From assembly GCA_963801255.1 (NCBI GenBank), contig CAWDEC010000006.1, positions 372,001 to 436,000 on the forward strand: a stretch of DNA of 64,000 nt. Direction: 5' to 3'. The stretch's first letter is position 1. Each line of letters opens with the position of its first letter. This DNA comes from JAICXG01 sp963801255 (lineage in GTDB: Bacteria > Verrucomicrobiota > Verrucomicrobiia > Chthoniobacterales > UBA10450). This document shows positions 44,386 through 52,847 of the stretch, piece after piece. The position numbers were made by a program, and so were the translations under genes. Below the pieces are notes generated by a model that did not search any database, was not told the DNA's origin, and was given only the letters and a program-made list of their open reading frames with translations.

Positions 44386-45170
44386 AAGTCATTGCCGTCG
44401 CAAATCAAAAGGGCGGTGTCGGGAAGACGACCACCGCGGTAAATCTCTCCGCCGCGCTCGCAGAGAAAAAAGAGCGCGTGCTCTTAGTCGACCTGGATCC
44501 CCAAGGTAATGCCACCAGTTCCTTCGGGCTCCAAGGCTTGGAAGGCCAAAGCTTGTATGGAGCCTTGTTAGGCCAGGATCTCGTCACCGAAAAAATTCTA
44601 CCGACGCGGCTCGATCAACTTTTCATCATTCCCGCCGATATCGATCTTGCCGGCGCGGAAGTGGAAATTGCGCGGATGGACGACCATCTGACACGCCTCG
44701 CACAAACGCTTCGTGTTCTGCGCGACGACGATACGTTTGATTTCATCTTCCTCGATTGTCCGCCGTCGCTAGGCATTCTTATGAGTAACGCCCTCGCTGC
44801 TGCAGACGAACTTCTCACTCCGATTCAATGCGAGTATTTCGCGCTCGAAGGTTTGGTGAAAGTCGTTCGACTAATCGAGCAAGTGCGTGCCTCTGGAGCT
44901 AATTCTGAACTTCATTTGGGCGGTATCCTGATGACCATGTTTGATGCGCGGACGAATCTCAGCGCGCAGGTCGTCGCGGAAGTGCGAGAGCATTTCGGCG
45001 AGCGTGTTTACCAGACAGTGGTCCCGCGCAGCGTGCGCTTGAGCGAAGCTCCCAGTTTTGGAAAATGCATTCTGGAACATGAGAATAACGGGATCGGGGC
45101 GAGAGCCTACCGCGCGCTGGCGGAGGAATTTCTGCGGCGGCACGAGCCCGCCGCGGTAATTTCGTCCTGA
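44382..45170 (+). CDS. ParA/Soj-family ATPase
   Basis: A 262-residue deviant Walker ATPase. The Walker A motif KGGVGKTTTAVNLSAALA is near residue 10, A' VDLDPQGNATSSFG near 37, and Walker B FIFLDCPPSLGILMSNAL near 120; the C-terminal DARTNLSAQVV and VPRSVRLSEAPSFG are those of chromosomal ParA/Soj. Usually parB follows; the next gene is a fatty acid desaturase, so no partner is present in the window. Translation is coupled to the LanB pseudogene (ATGA overlap), which is unusual. A chromosome-segregation role is known for the family; here a role tied to the accessory locus is also possible. Confidence 0.88.
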   Translation: MKVIAVANQKGGVGKTTTAVNLSAALAEKKERVLLVDLDPQGNATSSFGLQGLEGQSLYGALLGQDLVTEKILPTRLDQLFIIPADIDLAGAEVEIARMDDHLTRLAQTLRVLRDDDTFDFIFLDCPPSLGILMSNALAAADELLTPIQCEYFALEGLVKVVRLIEQVRASGANSELHLGGILMTMFDARTNLSAQVVAEVREHFGERVYQTVVPRSVRLSEAPSFGKCILEHENNGIGARAYRALAEEFLRRHEPAAVISS

Positions 45171-45260
45171 CATTCGGGATCGTGCGGTCGGCCGGAGAGC
45201 TGTGCGCTTAGCGAATTACTTCTGGAGCAAAAAAACAATCTCTCTAAATTATCGTCCATC

Positions 45261-46244
45261 ATGGAAGTCAGTCTCTCTCCTGCGGCAGCTGATGTTTACC
45301 AGGAAAAACTGCGCGGTTTTATCGATCCTGCGACGCTCAAGTCGCTTTCAAAAATTCGGCCTTGGCGCGGGCTGGCGCAGATTGCACTTGAGTGGATTGG
45401 CATCGCCGTCGCGATCTGGCTTTGCAGCACCTATCGTAATCCGTTCCTTTACCTCCTTACCGTCATGTGGATCGGCGCGCGGCAAAATGGACTCGCGGTT
45501 ATGATGCACGAAGCCGTGCATTACCGCCTGCTTAACAATCGCAAGTGGAATGACTGGATCGGCGAAGCCTTCACCGCATGGCCAATCCTGGTGACGGTGA
45601 ATGCATTTCGTCAGACTCATTTCGCGCACCATCGCCACGTAAACGATCCTGATGACCCAGACTGGCAGCGCAAGCAAACGGAGCTATTTCACTATCCGAA
45701 ATCTGGGCTCGATATGGTGTTCATCACCCTGAAATATTGGGTCGGTTACTACGCGATTAAACAGCTAAGTGAAGTAAATCAGGGTCGTGAAATACCGTTT
45801 AAGCTCAAAGTATTGCGACTCGCGTTCTACCTCGTGGTCGTAATCGTGAGCATCGTTTTCCATTTCTGGCTTGGGTTGATCATCTACTGGATCGTGCCGC
45901 TCTTTACTTATTTCCTTTGGATCATCTACGTTCGCGGCGTGGCCGAGCACTTCGGCGGCATTGAGGATCATCACGAAGATTTGCTAAAGATGACTCGACA
46001 TATTGAGGCGAGTCTTTTCGAGCGAATGATGATCGCGCCCAATTACATTCATGTGCACATCGGACACCATCTCTATCCTTCTGTGCCGTTCTATAACTTG
46101 AGCAAGTTGCAGCGTCTGCTCATGCAAAACCCAGACTACGCCAGCCGCGCCCACATCACGAAAGGCTACGTGGCATTTTTGGTAGAATTGTTAGGCATGA
46201 GCTCTGACCGTAACGAGGTCGAGCGCATAGAACGTCCGGCGTAA
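45261..46244 (+). CDS. membrane fatty acid desaturase-family protein
   Basis: A 327-residue di-iron membrane desaturase or hydroxylase. The three histidine boxes are intact: HEAVHY near residue 87, HFAHHRHVNDPDD near 118 and HIGHHLYPSVPFY near 270. Four hydrophobic spans lie around residues 45-85 and 185-225. The histidine spacing and the HRHVND segment recall the FA_desaturase family that includes beta-carotene and acyl-lipid desaturases. The substrate cannot be assigned. The gene starts 91 bases after the parA-like gene, with a short A-rich leader. Confidence 0.87.
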   Translation: MEVSLSPAAADVYQEKLRGFIDPATLKSLSKIRPWRGLAQIALEWIGIAVAIWLCSTYRNPFLYLLTVMWIGARQNGLAVMMHEAVHYRLLNNRKWNDWIGEAFTAWPILVTVNAFRQTHFAHHRHVNDPDDPDWQRKQTELFHYPKSGLDMVFITLKYWVGYYAIKQLSEVNQGREIPFKLKVLRLAFYLVVVIVSIVFHFWLGLIIYWIVPLFTYFLWIIYVRGVAEHFGGIEDHHEDLLKMTRHIEASLFERMMIAPNYIHVHIGHHLYPSVPFYNLSKLQRLLMQNPDYASRAHITKGYVAFLVELLGMSSDRNEVERIERPA

Positions 46245-46305
46245 GCCCTCGAAGGCCGGGCAGCAAGCGAAGCCTGCCAATCGTCGATTCCTACTCCGGA
46301 TCGCT

Positions 46306-47194
46306 GTGCGCACCGAGACGGTGGCAAGTTTCCTTTACCGAAAGAGTGATCCGCTTTGCAGCGCCACCGTGACGGCCGCATGGAGAGTCTCGGGTTGCAT
46401 CTATTACACGAACATTTTCGACCGAGACCGCGTAGAGGGGCACGCAGTTCAGGCCGAGATGTCGAAGAAATATTGGCGCAACCCGTCGGAGGTAAAGCTG
46501 ATACTAAGCCCGCGGCTTGAAACGCCGGCACGCGTGGAAACCATGATGAAAAAGAGCGGCGCGGAAAAAGACGACGACGGCTGGCGTCCAGCAGCCACCC
46601 CAAATACTTCAAGCCTAGCGAAATTGCGCGAAGCCGCGGCTTGTTGCACCGCCTGCCCACTTTACAAAAACGCGACCCAAACGGTATTCGGCGAGGGCTC
46701 GAAAGAACCGGCGCTCATGTTGCTTGGCGAACAACCCGGCGATCGGGAGGATTTGGCCGGCAAGCCGTTCGTCGGACCGGCTGGTCAGATCTTGAATCGA
46801 GCGCTCGAGGAGGCCGGGATTGATCGCAATGCGGTCTACGTCACAAATACGGTGAAACACTTTAAATGGGAGCCCCGTGGCAAACGGCGCATTCACCAGA
46901 AGCCCAATTCGCGCGACATCGCTGCCTGTCGGCCATGGCTGGAGGCGGAATTGCGCATCGTTAGGCCAAGCGTGCTTGTTTGCCTCGGTTCTACGGCGAG
47001 CCAGGCTCTTTTTGGACCGCGCTTTCGTGTTACGCGCGAGCGTGGAATAGTTTTGCGGCTCCGAGCTTGCGTCGAGGGTTGTTGCGACAGTGCATCCATC
47101 CTCGCTTCTCCGGCAGCCGGATGAGGAATCACGTCAGCGCGAATACAAACTCTTTGTGCAAGATCTGCGGGTGGCGCTGAAAGCTTCGTCCTAG
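46306..47194 (+). pseudogene. DUF4130-UdgX fusion remnant (uracil-DNA glycosylase superfamily)
   Basis: UdgX is a uracil-DNA-binding member of UDG superfamily that forms a covalent link to DNA through its KRRIH-loop histidine. The first frame holds what looks like the tail of the DUF4130 partner domain (MSKKYWRNPSEVKLI then ARVETMMKKS) and then the UdgX core: CTACPLYKNATQTVFG, the GEQPGDREDLAGKPFVGPAG motif, TNTVKHFKWE and KRRIHQKP. After FRVTRERG the frame is lost; the missing C-terminal part (ATVHPSSLLRQPDEESRQRE, with the HPS motif) is encoded in another frame ending at TAG 47192-47194. The N-terminal half of DUF4130 is also missing, so this looks like a decaying gene. Confidence 0.78.
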
Positions 47195-47237
47195 TTGCCT
47201 TCGTGCGGCCGTACCAATGACCAATGAGAGCCGTTAT

Positions 47238-47257
47238 TGAAAAAAGGATTCTTTTCA
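47238..47257. promoter_or_regulatory. inverted repeat upstream of the toxin-antitoxin pair
   Basis: TGAAAA and TTTTCA face each other with an 8-base spacer, 41 bases before the antitoxin ATG. Type II toxin-antitoxin operons are usually autoregulated by antitoxin binding to such palindromes near the promoter. A TATGAT -10-like hexamer lies at 47285-47290. No binding evidence; the repeat is short and could be chance in an A/T-rich stretch. Confidence 0.3.
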
Positions 47258-47298
47258 CCAGAATTAGAAGGCTTGCTTTTCTCATATGATACATTACT

Positions 47299-47727
47299 AT
47301 GTCTCAAATGAGCACAAAGGTTTCGACCGCAAGTCTGCCGCTTTCAGCCGCTACAGCGACGGTGCACCGGCAGATCGAGCGTATTGAAGCGGGCTTAAGC
47401 TTTCGCGCAGTGCGCAATTTACAGAAAGCGCTCGACATTCCGCTGGAGAAGATTGCCGGCGTCCTCGGAATGTCACGAGCAACCCTGCATCGGCGCAAGA
47501 TTCAGGGCAGGATCGATAAGGAAGAATCGGAAAAGCTCGTCCGTTACCGGCGACTGCTGGAAAAGGCAGAGCAGGTTTTTGGCAACCCGGCAAGCGCGCG
47601 CGATTGGCTCACGCACAAGCAAGTCGGTCTGAACAACGCGGTGCCGCTGGAATTCGCCCGAACGGAAATTGGCGCGCGGGAAGTGGAGAATTTGTTGGGC
47701 CGGATTGAGTACGGCGTTTATTCCTAA
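47299..47727 (+). CDS. Xre/ParS-type antitoxin (DUF2384)
   Basis: A 142-residue protein of the Xre/MbcA/ParS antitoxin family. After a variable N-terminus, LSFRAVRNLQKALDIPLEKIAGVLGMSRATLHRRKIQGRI forms the helix-turn-helix, and ESEKLVRYRRLLEKAEQVFGNPASARDWL plus EFARTEIGAREVENLLGRIEYGVYS is the DUF2384 toxin-binding domain. The final YGVYS is the usual C-terminus. It is followed at once by the RES-domain toxin with a TAATG overlap, the standard order for Xre-RES pairs. The antitoxin would neutralise the toxin and repress the operon. Confidence 0.92.
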   Translation: MSQMSTKVSTASLPLSAATATVHRQIERIEAGLSFRAVRNLQKALDIPLEKIAGVLGMSRATLHRRKIQGRIDKEESEKLVRYRRLLEKAEQVFGNPASARDWLTHKQVGLNNAVPLEFARTEIGAREVENLLGRIEYGVYS

Positions 47728-48191
47728 TGGCTCCGGTCGTCGCCTGGCGACTCGTCAGGCAAAGGCACGCAGCGACAGCATTTTCCGGCGAGGGAGCGCG
47801 CATTTTCGAAGGGCGCTGGAATTCGGCTGGCGTACCGGTGGTCTATTGCAGTGAAAATCTTGCCCTCGCGGCGCTCGAAATTCTCGTCCACGTCCAACCC
47901 GTCGCGATCTCTGCGCCGTTTCGCGCCTTCCGTGTCACCTTTGACGATTCGCTAACCACCCGGCTCGAACTCGAGCGGCTGCCCAAAGGCTGGGACCTCC
48001 AGCCGCCGACGGCGGTTTCGAAGAAGATCGGAGATGAATGGATCAAGTCCGGCCGTTCCGTGGCACTGGCATTACCGAGCGTGCTCGTCCCACCCGAGCG
48101 CACTTATCTCCTCAATCCTAAACATCCCGACTTCAGAAAACTCCGGATCCACGATATAGGTGATTTCACGCTCGATCCTCGACTTCGCTGA
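47727..48191 (+). CDS. RES-domain toxin
   Basis: A 154-residue RES-family toxin; characterised members degrade or modify NAD+ and halt growth. The family arginine, glutamate and serine positions appear in WRLVRQRHAATAFSGEGARIFEGRWNSAGVPVVYCSENLALAALEILVH (here quoted as start VVAWRLVRQ and core GGRW-like EGRWNSAG). PHDFRKL-like NPKHPDFRKLRI near 130 is the C-terminal signature. It shares one base with the antitoxin stop (TAATG), so the two are translationally coupled. The pair sits 264 bases upstream of rpoA and may stabilise this part of the chromosome; that is inference. Confidence 0.9.
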   Translation: MAPVVAWRLVRQRHAATAFSGEGARIFEGRWNSAGVPVVYCSENLALAALEILVHVQPVAISAPFRAFRVTFDDSLTTRLELERLPKGWDLQPPTAVSKKIGDEWIKSGRSVALALPSVLVPPERTYLLNPKHPDFRKLRIHDIGDFTLDPRLR

Positions 48192-48455
48192 ATCGAAAGT
48201 AGAAAGTGGTTTTCGAGACGCAGAGCGCGCTTGCAAAATCCGCCGGATCGTGTTCATTCCACGCTCCGCTGCGAGTTTTAGAACTTGCGCCGTTGGTCCC
48301 TGGGCCGCCGTTGCTGAACGCGCGACCGTACTCGCCAGGGGGAACCCGGCGTGTTTTGGAGAATTCAGGTTTTCGAGTTTTCGGTTTTCGACCAGGCAAT
48401 AGTCATCACTGCCTAACAATCGAGGATCGCCAGTCGAAGATCAAAATTAATTGTT
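48192..48455. other. 264-base region upstream of rpoA
   Basis: No credible gene. It must carry the rpoA promoter because the usual upstream rps genes are absent. A short direct repeat TTTTCG occurs three times at 48370-48390, and AT-rich sequence (AAAATTAATTGTT) directly precedes the rpoA ATG without a clear Shine-Dalgarno sequence. A partial GCCTAACAA copy of the dispersed word lies near 48410. Confidence 0.4.
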
Positions 48456-49484
48456 ATGCCAGTTCGTTACGGTCGTTTCGAAATGCCTAAGACCCTCGTC
48501 AAAGACGAGGCGTCCGCCACTGATACCTACGCCAAATTTGTTGCCGAGCCCTTTGAAGCCGGCTACGGACATACCGTAGGGAATTCGCTCCGCCGCGTGC
48601 TTCTTTCTTCACTCGAAGGTGCTGCCATAACCGCCGTGAAAATCAACGGCGCACAGCACGAGTTCGGCACGCTGCCCGGCGTGGTCGAGGATGTCACCGA
48701 CATCGTCCTCAACCTCAAACGCATCAAATTCAAGGCCTCCGATCACGAGGCGCGTAAACTTTCCCTCAACGTCAATAAGGAAGGCGAAGTCACCGCCGGA
48801 GATATTCAGCTTGTGCAGGGTTACGAAATCCTGAACCCCAAGCAAGCTATCTGCACCCTCGATCGCAAACACAAGTTCGAAGCCGAACTCGACGTCCGCG
48901 TTGGCCGCGGTTTTGCCACAGGCGACGAGAATAAGCGACCTGATCAGCCAATCGGGCTCATTCCAATAGATTCCATTTTCTCGCCGGTCACGCGCGTGAA
49001 ATACGCTGTCGAGAACACCCGCGTCGGTCAGCGCACCGATTACGACAAGCTCATCCTCGAGCTCTGGACGGACGGACGTCTTACCCCGGACGACGCTCTA
49101 CTCCAAGCCTCGGCGATTCTGCGCCATCACCTCGACGTCTTCGTTAACTTTAACGAGGACGTGATTGAGTTTGACGAAACGCCAGCCGGGGTGAGCGAGG
49201 AAAATGTCAAACTGAAGAAACTGCTCAACATGAGCGTGAATGAGATCGAACTGAGCGTGCGCGCGGCCAACTGCCTGAACAACGCCAACATCACCACCGT
49301 CGGGCAGCTCGCACAAAAGACCGAGGCCGAAATGCTGAAGTATCGCAACTTCGGCAAGAAATCGCTCAACGAAATCAAGGACAAACTGCAACAGCTCGGG
49401 TTAGGTCTGGGTCAGAAGTTCGATCCAGGCATGATCGACACCCCGATTGCCGTCGATGGCAGTAACGGGCTGGACGCAGAGTAA
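48456..49484 (+). CDS. rpoA: DNA-directed RNA polymerase alpha subunit
   Basis: The alpha subunit dimerises to seed RNA polymerase assembly and its C-terminal domain touches promoter DNA and activators. The N-domain has FVAEPFEAGYGHTVGNSLRRVLLSSLEGAAIT near residue 25-60 and DNRPDQPIGLIPIDSIFSPVTRVKYAVENTRVGQRTDYDKL-type core (fragments GLIPIDSIFSP and YDKLILELWTDG). The C-domain has LNMSVNEIELSVRAANCLNNANI and YRNFGKKSLNEIKDKL. 342 residues is normal. The usual neighbours rpsM, rpsK and rpsD are missing upstream; only rplQ follows, 36 bases after the stop. The stop is directly followed by one copy of the dispersed word. Confidence 0.97.
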   Translation: MPVRYGRFEMPKTLVKDEASATDTYAKFVAEPFEAGYGHTVGNSLRRVLLSSLEGAAITAVKINGAQHEFGTLPGVVEDVTDIVLNLKRIKFKASDHEARKLSLNVNKEGEVTAGDIQLVQGYEILNPKQAICTLDRKHKFEAELDVRVGRGFATGDENKRPDQPIGLIPIDSIFSPVTRVKYAVENTRVGQRTDYDKLILELWTDGRLTPDDALLQASAILRHHLDVFVNFNEDVIEFDETPAGVSEENVKLKKLLNMSVNEIELSVRAANCLNNANITTVGQLAQKTEAEMLKYRNFGKKSLNEIKDKLQQLGLGLGQKFDPGMIDTPIAVDGSNGLDAE

Positions 49485-49520
49485 TCGTTAGGTAGGAAAG
49501 CAGCGCAGGGAGAAACCGCC

Positions 49521-50021
49521 ATGAGGCATCAGAAAAAAACCGTCAAATTGGGACGCACCGCGGAGCACCGAAAGGCGCTCCTGGCTAATCAGGTTTGCAG
49601 CCTGATCGAGCACCAGCGAATCAAGACTACGCTTGCCAAAGCAAAAGCCGTCCGCCCGCTGGCGGAGAAGATGGTGACGTTAGGCAAGAAAGCCTCACTC
49701 CACGCCCGCCGTACCGCCCTCTCCGTCCTACGACAGAAAGATGCGGTGAAAAAGCTTTTTGACGACATTGCTCCGCGTAGCGCAAGCCGCAACGGCGGCT
49801 ATACCCGCATCATCAAACTCGGCCAACGTAAGAGCGATTCCGCCCCGCTCGCCTTCCTCGAGTGGGTTGACGCTCCCGAAGTAAAAGAGGAAGCGCCCAC
49901 TGACAAGAAGGCAAAGAAAGATAAGAAATCGTCCAAAGCGGAAGCCAGGACTGAGGCCGATTCCAAGCCCGCCAAGGAAGCCCGCAAGTCTGCACCTAAC
50001 GAAGACAAAAAGGAAGAGTAG
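49521..50021 (+). CDS. rplQ: 50S ribosomal protein L17 with lysine-rich C-terminal tail
   Basis: L17 sits near the peptide exit tunnel of the large subunit. The first 115 residues are the canonical protein: MRHQKKTVKLGRTAEHRKALLANQ, LIEHQRIKTTLAKAKAVRPLAEKMVTLGK and GGYTRIIKLGQRKSDSAPLAFLEWVD. A tail of about 50 residues rich in Lys, Glu and Ala (KKAKKDKKSSKAEARTEADS) follows, as found in several PVC bacteria but not in E. coli. It forms an operon with rpoA. GGGAGAAA precedes the ATG as a ribosome-binding site. Confidence 0.97.
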   Translation: MRHQKKTVKLGRTAEHRKALLANQVCSLIEHQRIKTTLAKAKAVRPLAEKMVTLGKKASLHARRTALSVLRQKDAVKKLFDDIAPRSASRNGGYTRIIKLGQRKSDSAPLAFLEWVDAPEVKEEAPTDKKAKKDKKSSKAEARTEADSKPAKEARKSAPNEDKKEE

Positions 50022-50175
50022 CTGTCCTCACTTAGTCGCGACGAAGCGGCTGAAGTGCACCTTCTTGCTCTGACACTTCGTTAGTCTGGTAAGGCCCCAT
50101 TTCGCCTCCGGACATCGTTTCCGTCGTCTTGGCGTGGCGCGATGGATACCTCGCGATGTACTGCTACAGGTACGT

Positions 50176-50204
50176 TTGAATAGGTCTTAGCTCTTCTCTA
50201 AACG
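50176..50204 (+). promoter_or_regulatory. candidate promoter for the porin gene
   Basis: In the 282-base gap between rplQ and the porin, TTGAAT and TAAACG lie 17 bases apart, a fair sigma-70 match. An inverted repeat ATAGGT/ACCTAT at 50180-50212 overlaps it and could be an operator. The rest of the gap holds no credible gene. A partial copy of the dispersed word (TTCGTTAGT) lies near 50085. Assignment is by eye only. Confidence 0.3.
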
Positions 50205-50303
50205 AAACCTATCAAGCTTTCAGCATCGGCCGCAATTCACCGCTAAAAAATCACAAGCCGCCGATAGCAAGCAGGCAGCGCGATGAGTTAGCCTGCAGGC
50301 AAC

Positions 50304-51776
50304 ATGAAACAGCTACTGGTGACGCTTTCCTTTCTTCTTGCCCTGTGTTCTATAAGCAGTCAATCCCAAGGCGCGTCGTCCAGTGCGGCCCCAAGTAACG
50401 AAGAACTATTGAAGCAAGTGCAGGCGCTCGCGGCCAAGGTGGATCAACTCGAGAAAAAGCTTTCCCGCTACGAGAAGAGCGAACCGTCGGCGCCCGCTGA
50501 GAAGCACACGCGCGTCACCAAGAGTGCGACGGAATCAGGCAAGAGCGCGCCTGACAGCGACACCACTTTCGCCGAGAATGAACCCAAGAAAGCCCCACTC
50601 TTCGGCCTAGGTTATCGGAGCAACGCCGTTCTTAGCCTTGGCGCTTATGGCGAGTTAAAGTTTGGCGGGCAGCAGGCGCCGGGCGGGTGGAAAGATGGAT
50701 TCGACGCCGGTCGCATTGTCTTACTTCCGACTTACCAAATCACCGATAACATCATTTTCAATGCTGAGATTGAATTCGAGCATGGCGGCATCGCAGTGGA
50801 TGATGACGATAAACTCACCGGTTCCGTAGACATCGAACAGGCTTATATCGACTTTAAGTTCAATGAGCATCTTAACTGGCGCGCGCCTGGCGTCGATGTC
50901 GTTCCGTTCGGGTTCATCAACCTGTTTCACGAGCCGACGCAGTTCTATAGCGTGCAACGCCCTGAGCTGGATAACGGACTTATACCCACTACCTGGTTTG
51001 AAGGCAGTACCAGCCTCTACGGCAAAATAGTTGATAACTTAAACTATCAATTCCAAATTAACACAGGACTGGAAGATATCGGTCAAAATGACGGAGTGCC
51101 CGATGGTCCTTATGAGGCGGGTATTTCAGGCGTGGAAGCTTTGGGCCTCGCGCGCACGCCTGTAGGTGATTTTAACCAGACTAAGAATTCGCCGGGATAT
51201 GCCTTGCGCTTGAGTTACACCCCGCCTTTCGTTCCCGGACTATCCGGCAGCACGAGCGTCTTCTACACCTCGAACGTAACCCCCCGAGACGCGCATGCCG
51301 ATACGGGAGAAGAGCTGGGTCACACTAGCGTCACCATGGTAGATACGGAAGTACGCTATCGAGTCCCCAAGAGCGGAGCCGAATTTCGGGGCGAGTTTGT
51401 CGATGTCCATCTCGGGAGTCCGGGTAATCTGCGTGCAAACAACGACGGGGATCCGGAAAATAACACCGGCGATCATATGTGGGGTTATTCTCTTGAAGCG
51501 GCCTATCACTTCGATCTTAGCAGGTCGATCCATAACGGCTGGGAGCTTGTGCCCTTCTACCGCTATACTTATGAAAACCTGCAAACCAGCGGGTTTCGCG
51601 GACGCGATGACAACTTCCCGACTGGACAAGGCAAACGTCAGTTTCATACCTTCGGAATCGCGGCCTTCCCTACCCCTCAGATCGTGCTAAAACTGGATTA
51701 TCAGTTCGCGCTGGACGATGCGCCTAACTCGCCACAGGCCGATCACCTGCTTGGAGCAGTTGGTTTCTTCTTCTAA
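50304..51776 (+). CDS. outer-membrane porin (phosphate-selective porin O/P-like)
   Basis: A 490-residue exported barrel. A signal peptide (MKQLLVTLSFLLALCSISSQ) is followed by a short coiled coil (EELLKQVQALAAKVDQLEKKL, residues about 32-55) that may trimerise in the periplasm, then the barrel from about residue 100, with GAYGELKFGGQ, DIEQAYIDFKFN, VDVVPFGFINLFHEPTQF and the terminal aromatic residues GAVGFFF. The RPELDNGLIPTTWFEGSTSLYG stretch is typical of OprO/P-type porins. The solute is not readable. The FMN-binding protein follows 21 bases later, so the two may act together at the envelope. Confidence 0.85.
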   Translation: MKQLLVTLSFLLALCSISSQSQGASSSAAPSNEELLKQVQALAAKVDQLEKKLSRYEKSEPSAPAEKHTRVTKSATESGKSAPDSDTTFAENEPKKAPLFGLGYRSNAVLSLGAYGELKFGGQQAPGGWKDGFDAGRIVLLPTYQITDNIIFNAEIEFEHGGIAVDDDDKLTGSVDIEQAYIDFKFNEHLNWRAPGVDVVPFGFINLFHEPTQFYSVQRPELDNGLIPTTWFEGSTSLYGKIVDNLNYQFQINTGLEDIGQNDGVPDGPYEAGISGVEALGLARTPVGDFNQTKNSPGYALRLSYTPPFVPGLSGSTSVFYTSNVTPRDAHADTGEELGHTSVTMVDTEVRYRVPKSGAEFRGEFVDVHLGSPGNLRANNDGDPENNTGDHMWGYSLEAAYHFDLSRSIHNGWELVPFYRYTYENLQTSGFRGRDDNFPTGQGKRQFHTFGIAAFPTPQIVLKLDYQFALDDAPNSPQADHLLGAVGFFF

Positions 51777-51797
51777 TCTGACTTATGAGGTGAGATT

Positions 51798-52337
51798 ATG
51801 GACGACCGCCTAAAATGGCTAACTCCCGCCGCTCTTGTTCTTGCGAGCGCAGGATCGACCTACGCAACTACCTATTTAGGCGTGGCTGAGGCGCAGCGAA
51901 TATGTTTTCCGGGCGCCGACCAATTCGTCCCCCGCCACATCGTGTTCACGCCCACGCAGGTTAAAGCCATTGAGGTCGCCTCGGGAGAAAAGGTCCTCAC
52001 CCGTGGGCAACAAGTTTGGAAAGCGATCCGAGGCGGAAAGCTACAGGGCTACTTCATCGTCGATTACGTGATTGGCAAACATCTGGCGATTGATTATGCG
52101 CTCGCTCTTTCTCCAGCTGGAGAAGTGCGACAACTGGAGATACTGACTTATCGAGAATCCTATGGCGGTGAGATACAAAGCGCCGATTGGCGAAAGCAGT
52201 TTGTCGGGAAAACCTCGCGCTCGCCGCTCGCCCTCAATGACGACATTCGCAATATCAGCGGCGCCACGCTTTCCAGTCGTCACGTCACTGAAGGAGTAAA
52301 ACGAGTCCTGGCGACCTACGACACCTGCGTTAGATAA
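51798..52337 (+). CDS. FMN-binding domain protein
   Basis: A 179-residue protein with an N-terminal hydrophobic signal (WLTPAALVLASAGSTYATTY) and one FMN-binding domain. YRESYGGEIQSADWRKQFVGK near residue 115 and NISGATLSSRHVTEGVKRVL near 150 carry the S-G-A-T motif whose threonine is the covalent FMN site set by ApbE in this family. Such domains shuttle electrons on the periplasmic side of the membrane (Nqr, Rnf and extracytoplasmic reductases). It follows the porin within 21 bases. The electron partner is not in the window, nor is apbE. Confidence 0.86.
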   Translation: MDDRLKWLTPAALVLASAGSTYATTYLGVAEAQRICFPGADQFVPRHIVFTPTQVKAIEVASGEKVLTRGQQVWKAIRGGKLQGYFIVDYVIGKHLAIDYALALSPAGEVRQLEILTYRESYGGEIQSADWRKQFVGKTSRSPLALNDDIRNISGATLSSRHVTEGVKRVLATYDTCVR

Positions 52338-52447
52338 GCTCGGCCCACGGCGTACGACTTCCCCCGCGTCTTTAGATTCCCGAATTTGGCACTGTAGGTT
52401 CCCGTCTGCGCCACAGATGGGAAAGCTTCGATTTACGCAATGCAGCG

Positions 52448-52477
52448 TTAAGTATCTGAATATCTGCTAATTATAAT
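52448..52477 (+). promoter_or_regulatory. candidate promoter for the small membrane protein gene
   Basis: A perfect -10 hexamer TATAAT at 52472-52477 follows TTAAGT (3 of 6 match to the -35 consensus) with an 18-base spacer, 58 bases before the ATG at 52535. This suggests a separate transcript for the small gene. Judged by eye only. Confidence 0.35.
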
Positions 52478-52534
52478 CATTCAAGTTGGCTGGCATGGAC
52501 ATTGCGTAAAGGGTTGTGTTCAGGGAGGAATACC

Positions 52535-52750
52535 ATGACAACACCAAACCAAGCCATACACGAACATCAGGAAAGCACTTACCAGTTACTCGTCGATTCG
52601 GAGGAAAAACCTCGTACGGCGATTGAGGACATTGTTTATCTTCTGCTGGCTGTCGCGATCGCGGTCACGATCTGGCAGTTCGGCCATCAGCCGGTGAACT
52701 TCGCTGATTTCGGACGCGCTCCGGCTGAGCAAGTCGTCGCGGAGTCATAA
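52535..52750 (+). CDS. small single-span membrane protein
   Basis: A 71-residue protein of unknown function. It begins MTTPNQAIHEHQEST at ATG 52535, with GGGAGGA 6 bases upstream, an unusually strong Shine-Dalgarno sequence; this decides the start over an ATG 33 bases upstream. One transmembrane segment lies near residues 34-52 (IEDIVYLLLAVAIAVTIW), with a short polar N-terminus and a tail with FADFGRAPAEQVV. No family is recognised. It lies after the FMN-binding gene with its own promoter candidate, and the copper amine oxidase remnant follows on the other strand. Confidence 0.65.
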   Translation: MTTPNQAIHEHQESTYQLLVDSEEKPRTAIEDIVYLLLAVAIAVTIWQFGHQPVNFADFGRAPAEQVVAES

Positions 52751-52847
52751 GCCCTATCCGCGGAAGACAGTCGTTGGACTTCACACGCCGGCAATCAAGC
52801 GCCGGCGTCAGGAGAGCTTCATTCGCTTCAGGTAGCTCCGCTCGTCC

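Noticed and set aside
44382..45170. parA-like gene as a sign of a replication origin or plasmid partition locus
   Set aside because: No parB, no parS-like palindrome cluster, no dnaA boxes or repeat array nearby.
48368..48393. Three TTTTCG repeats upstream of rpoA as a possible repeat array or CRISPR-like unit
   Set aside because: Too short and without spacers; likely simple sequence in a promoter region. No CRISPR array is seen anywhere in the window.
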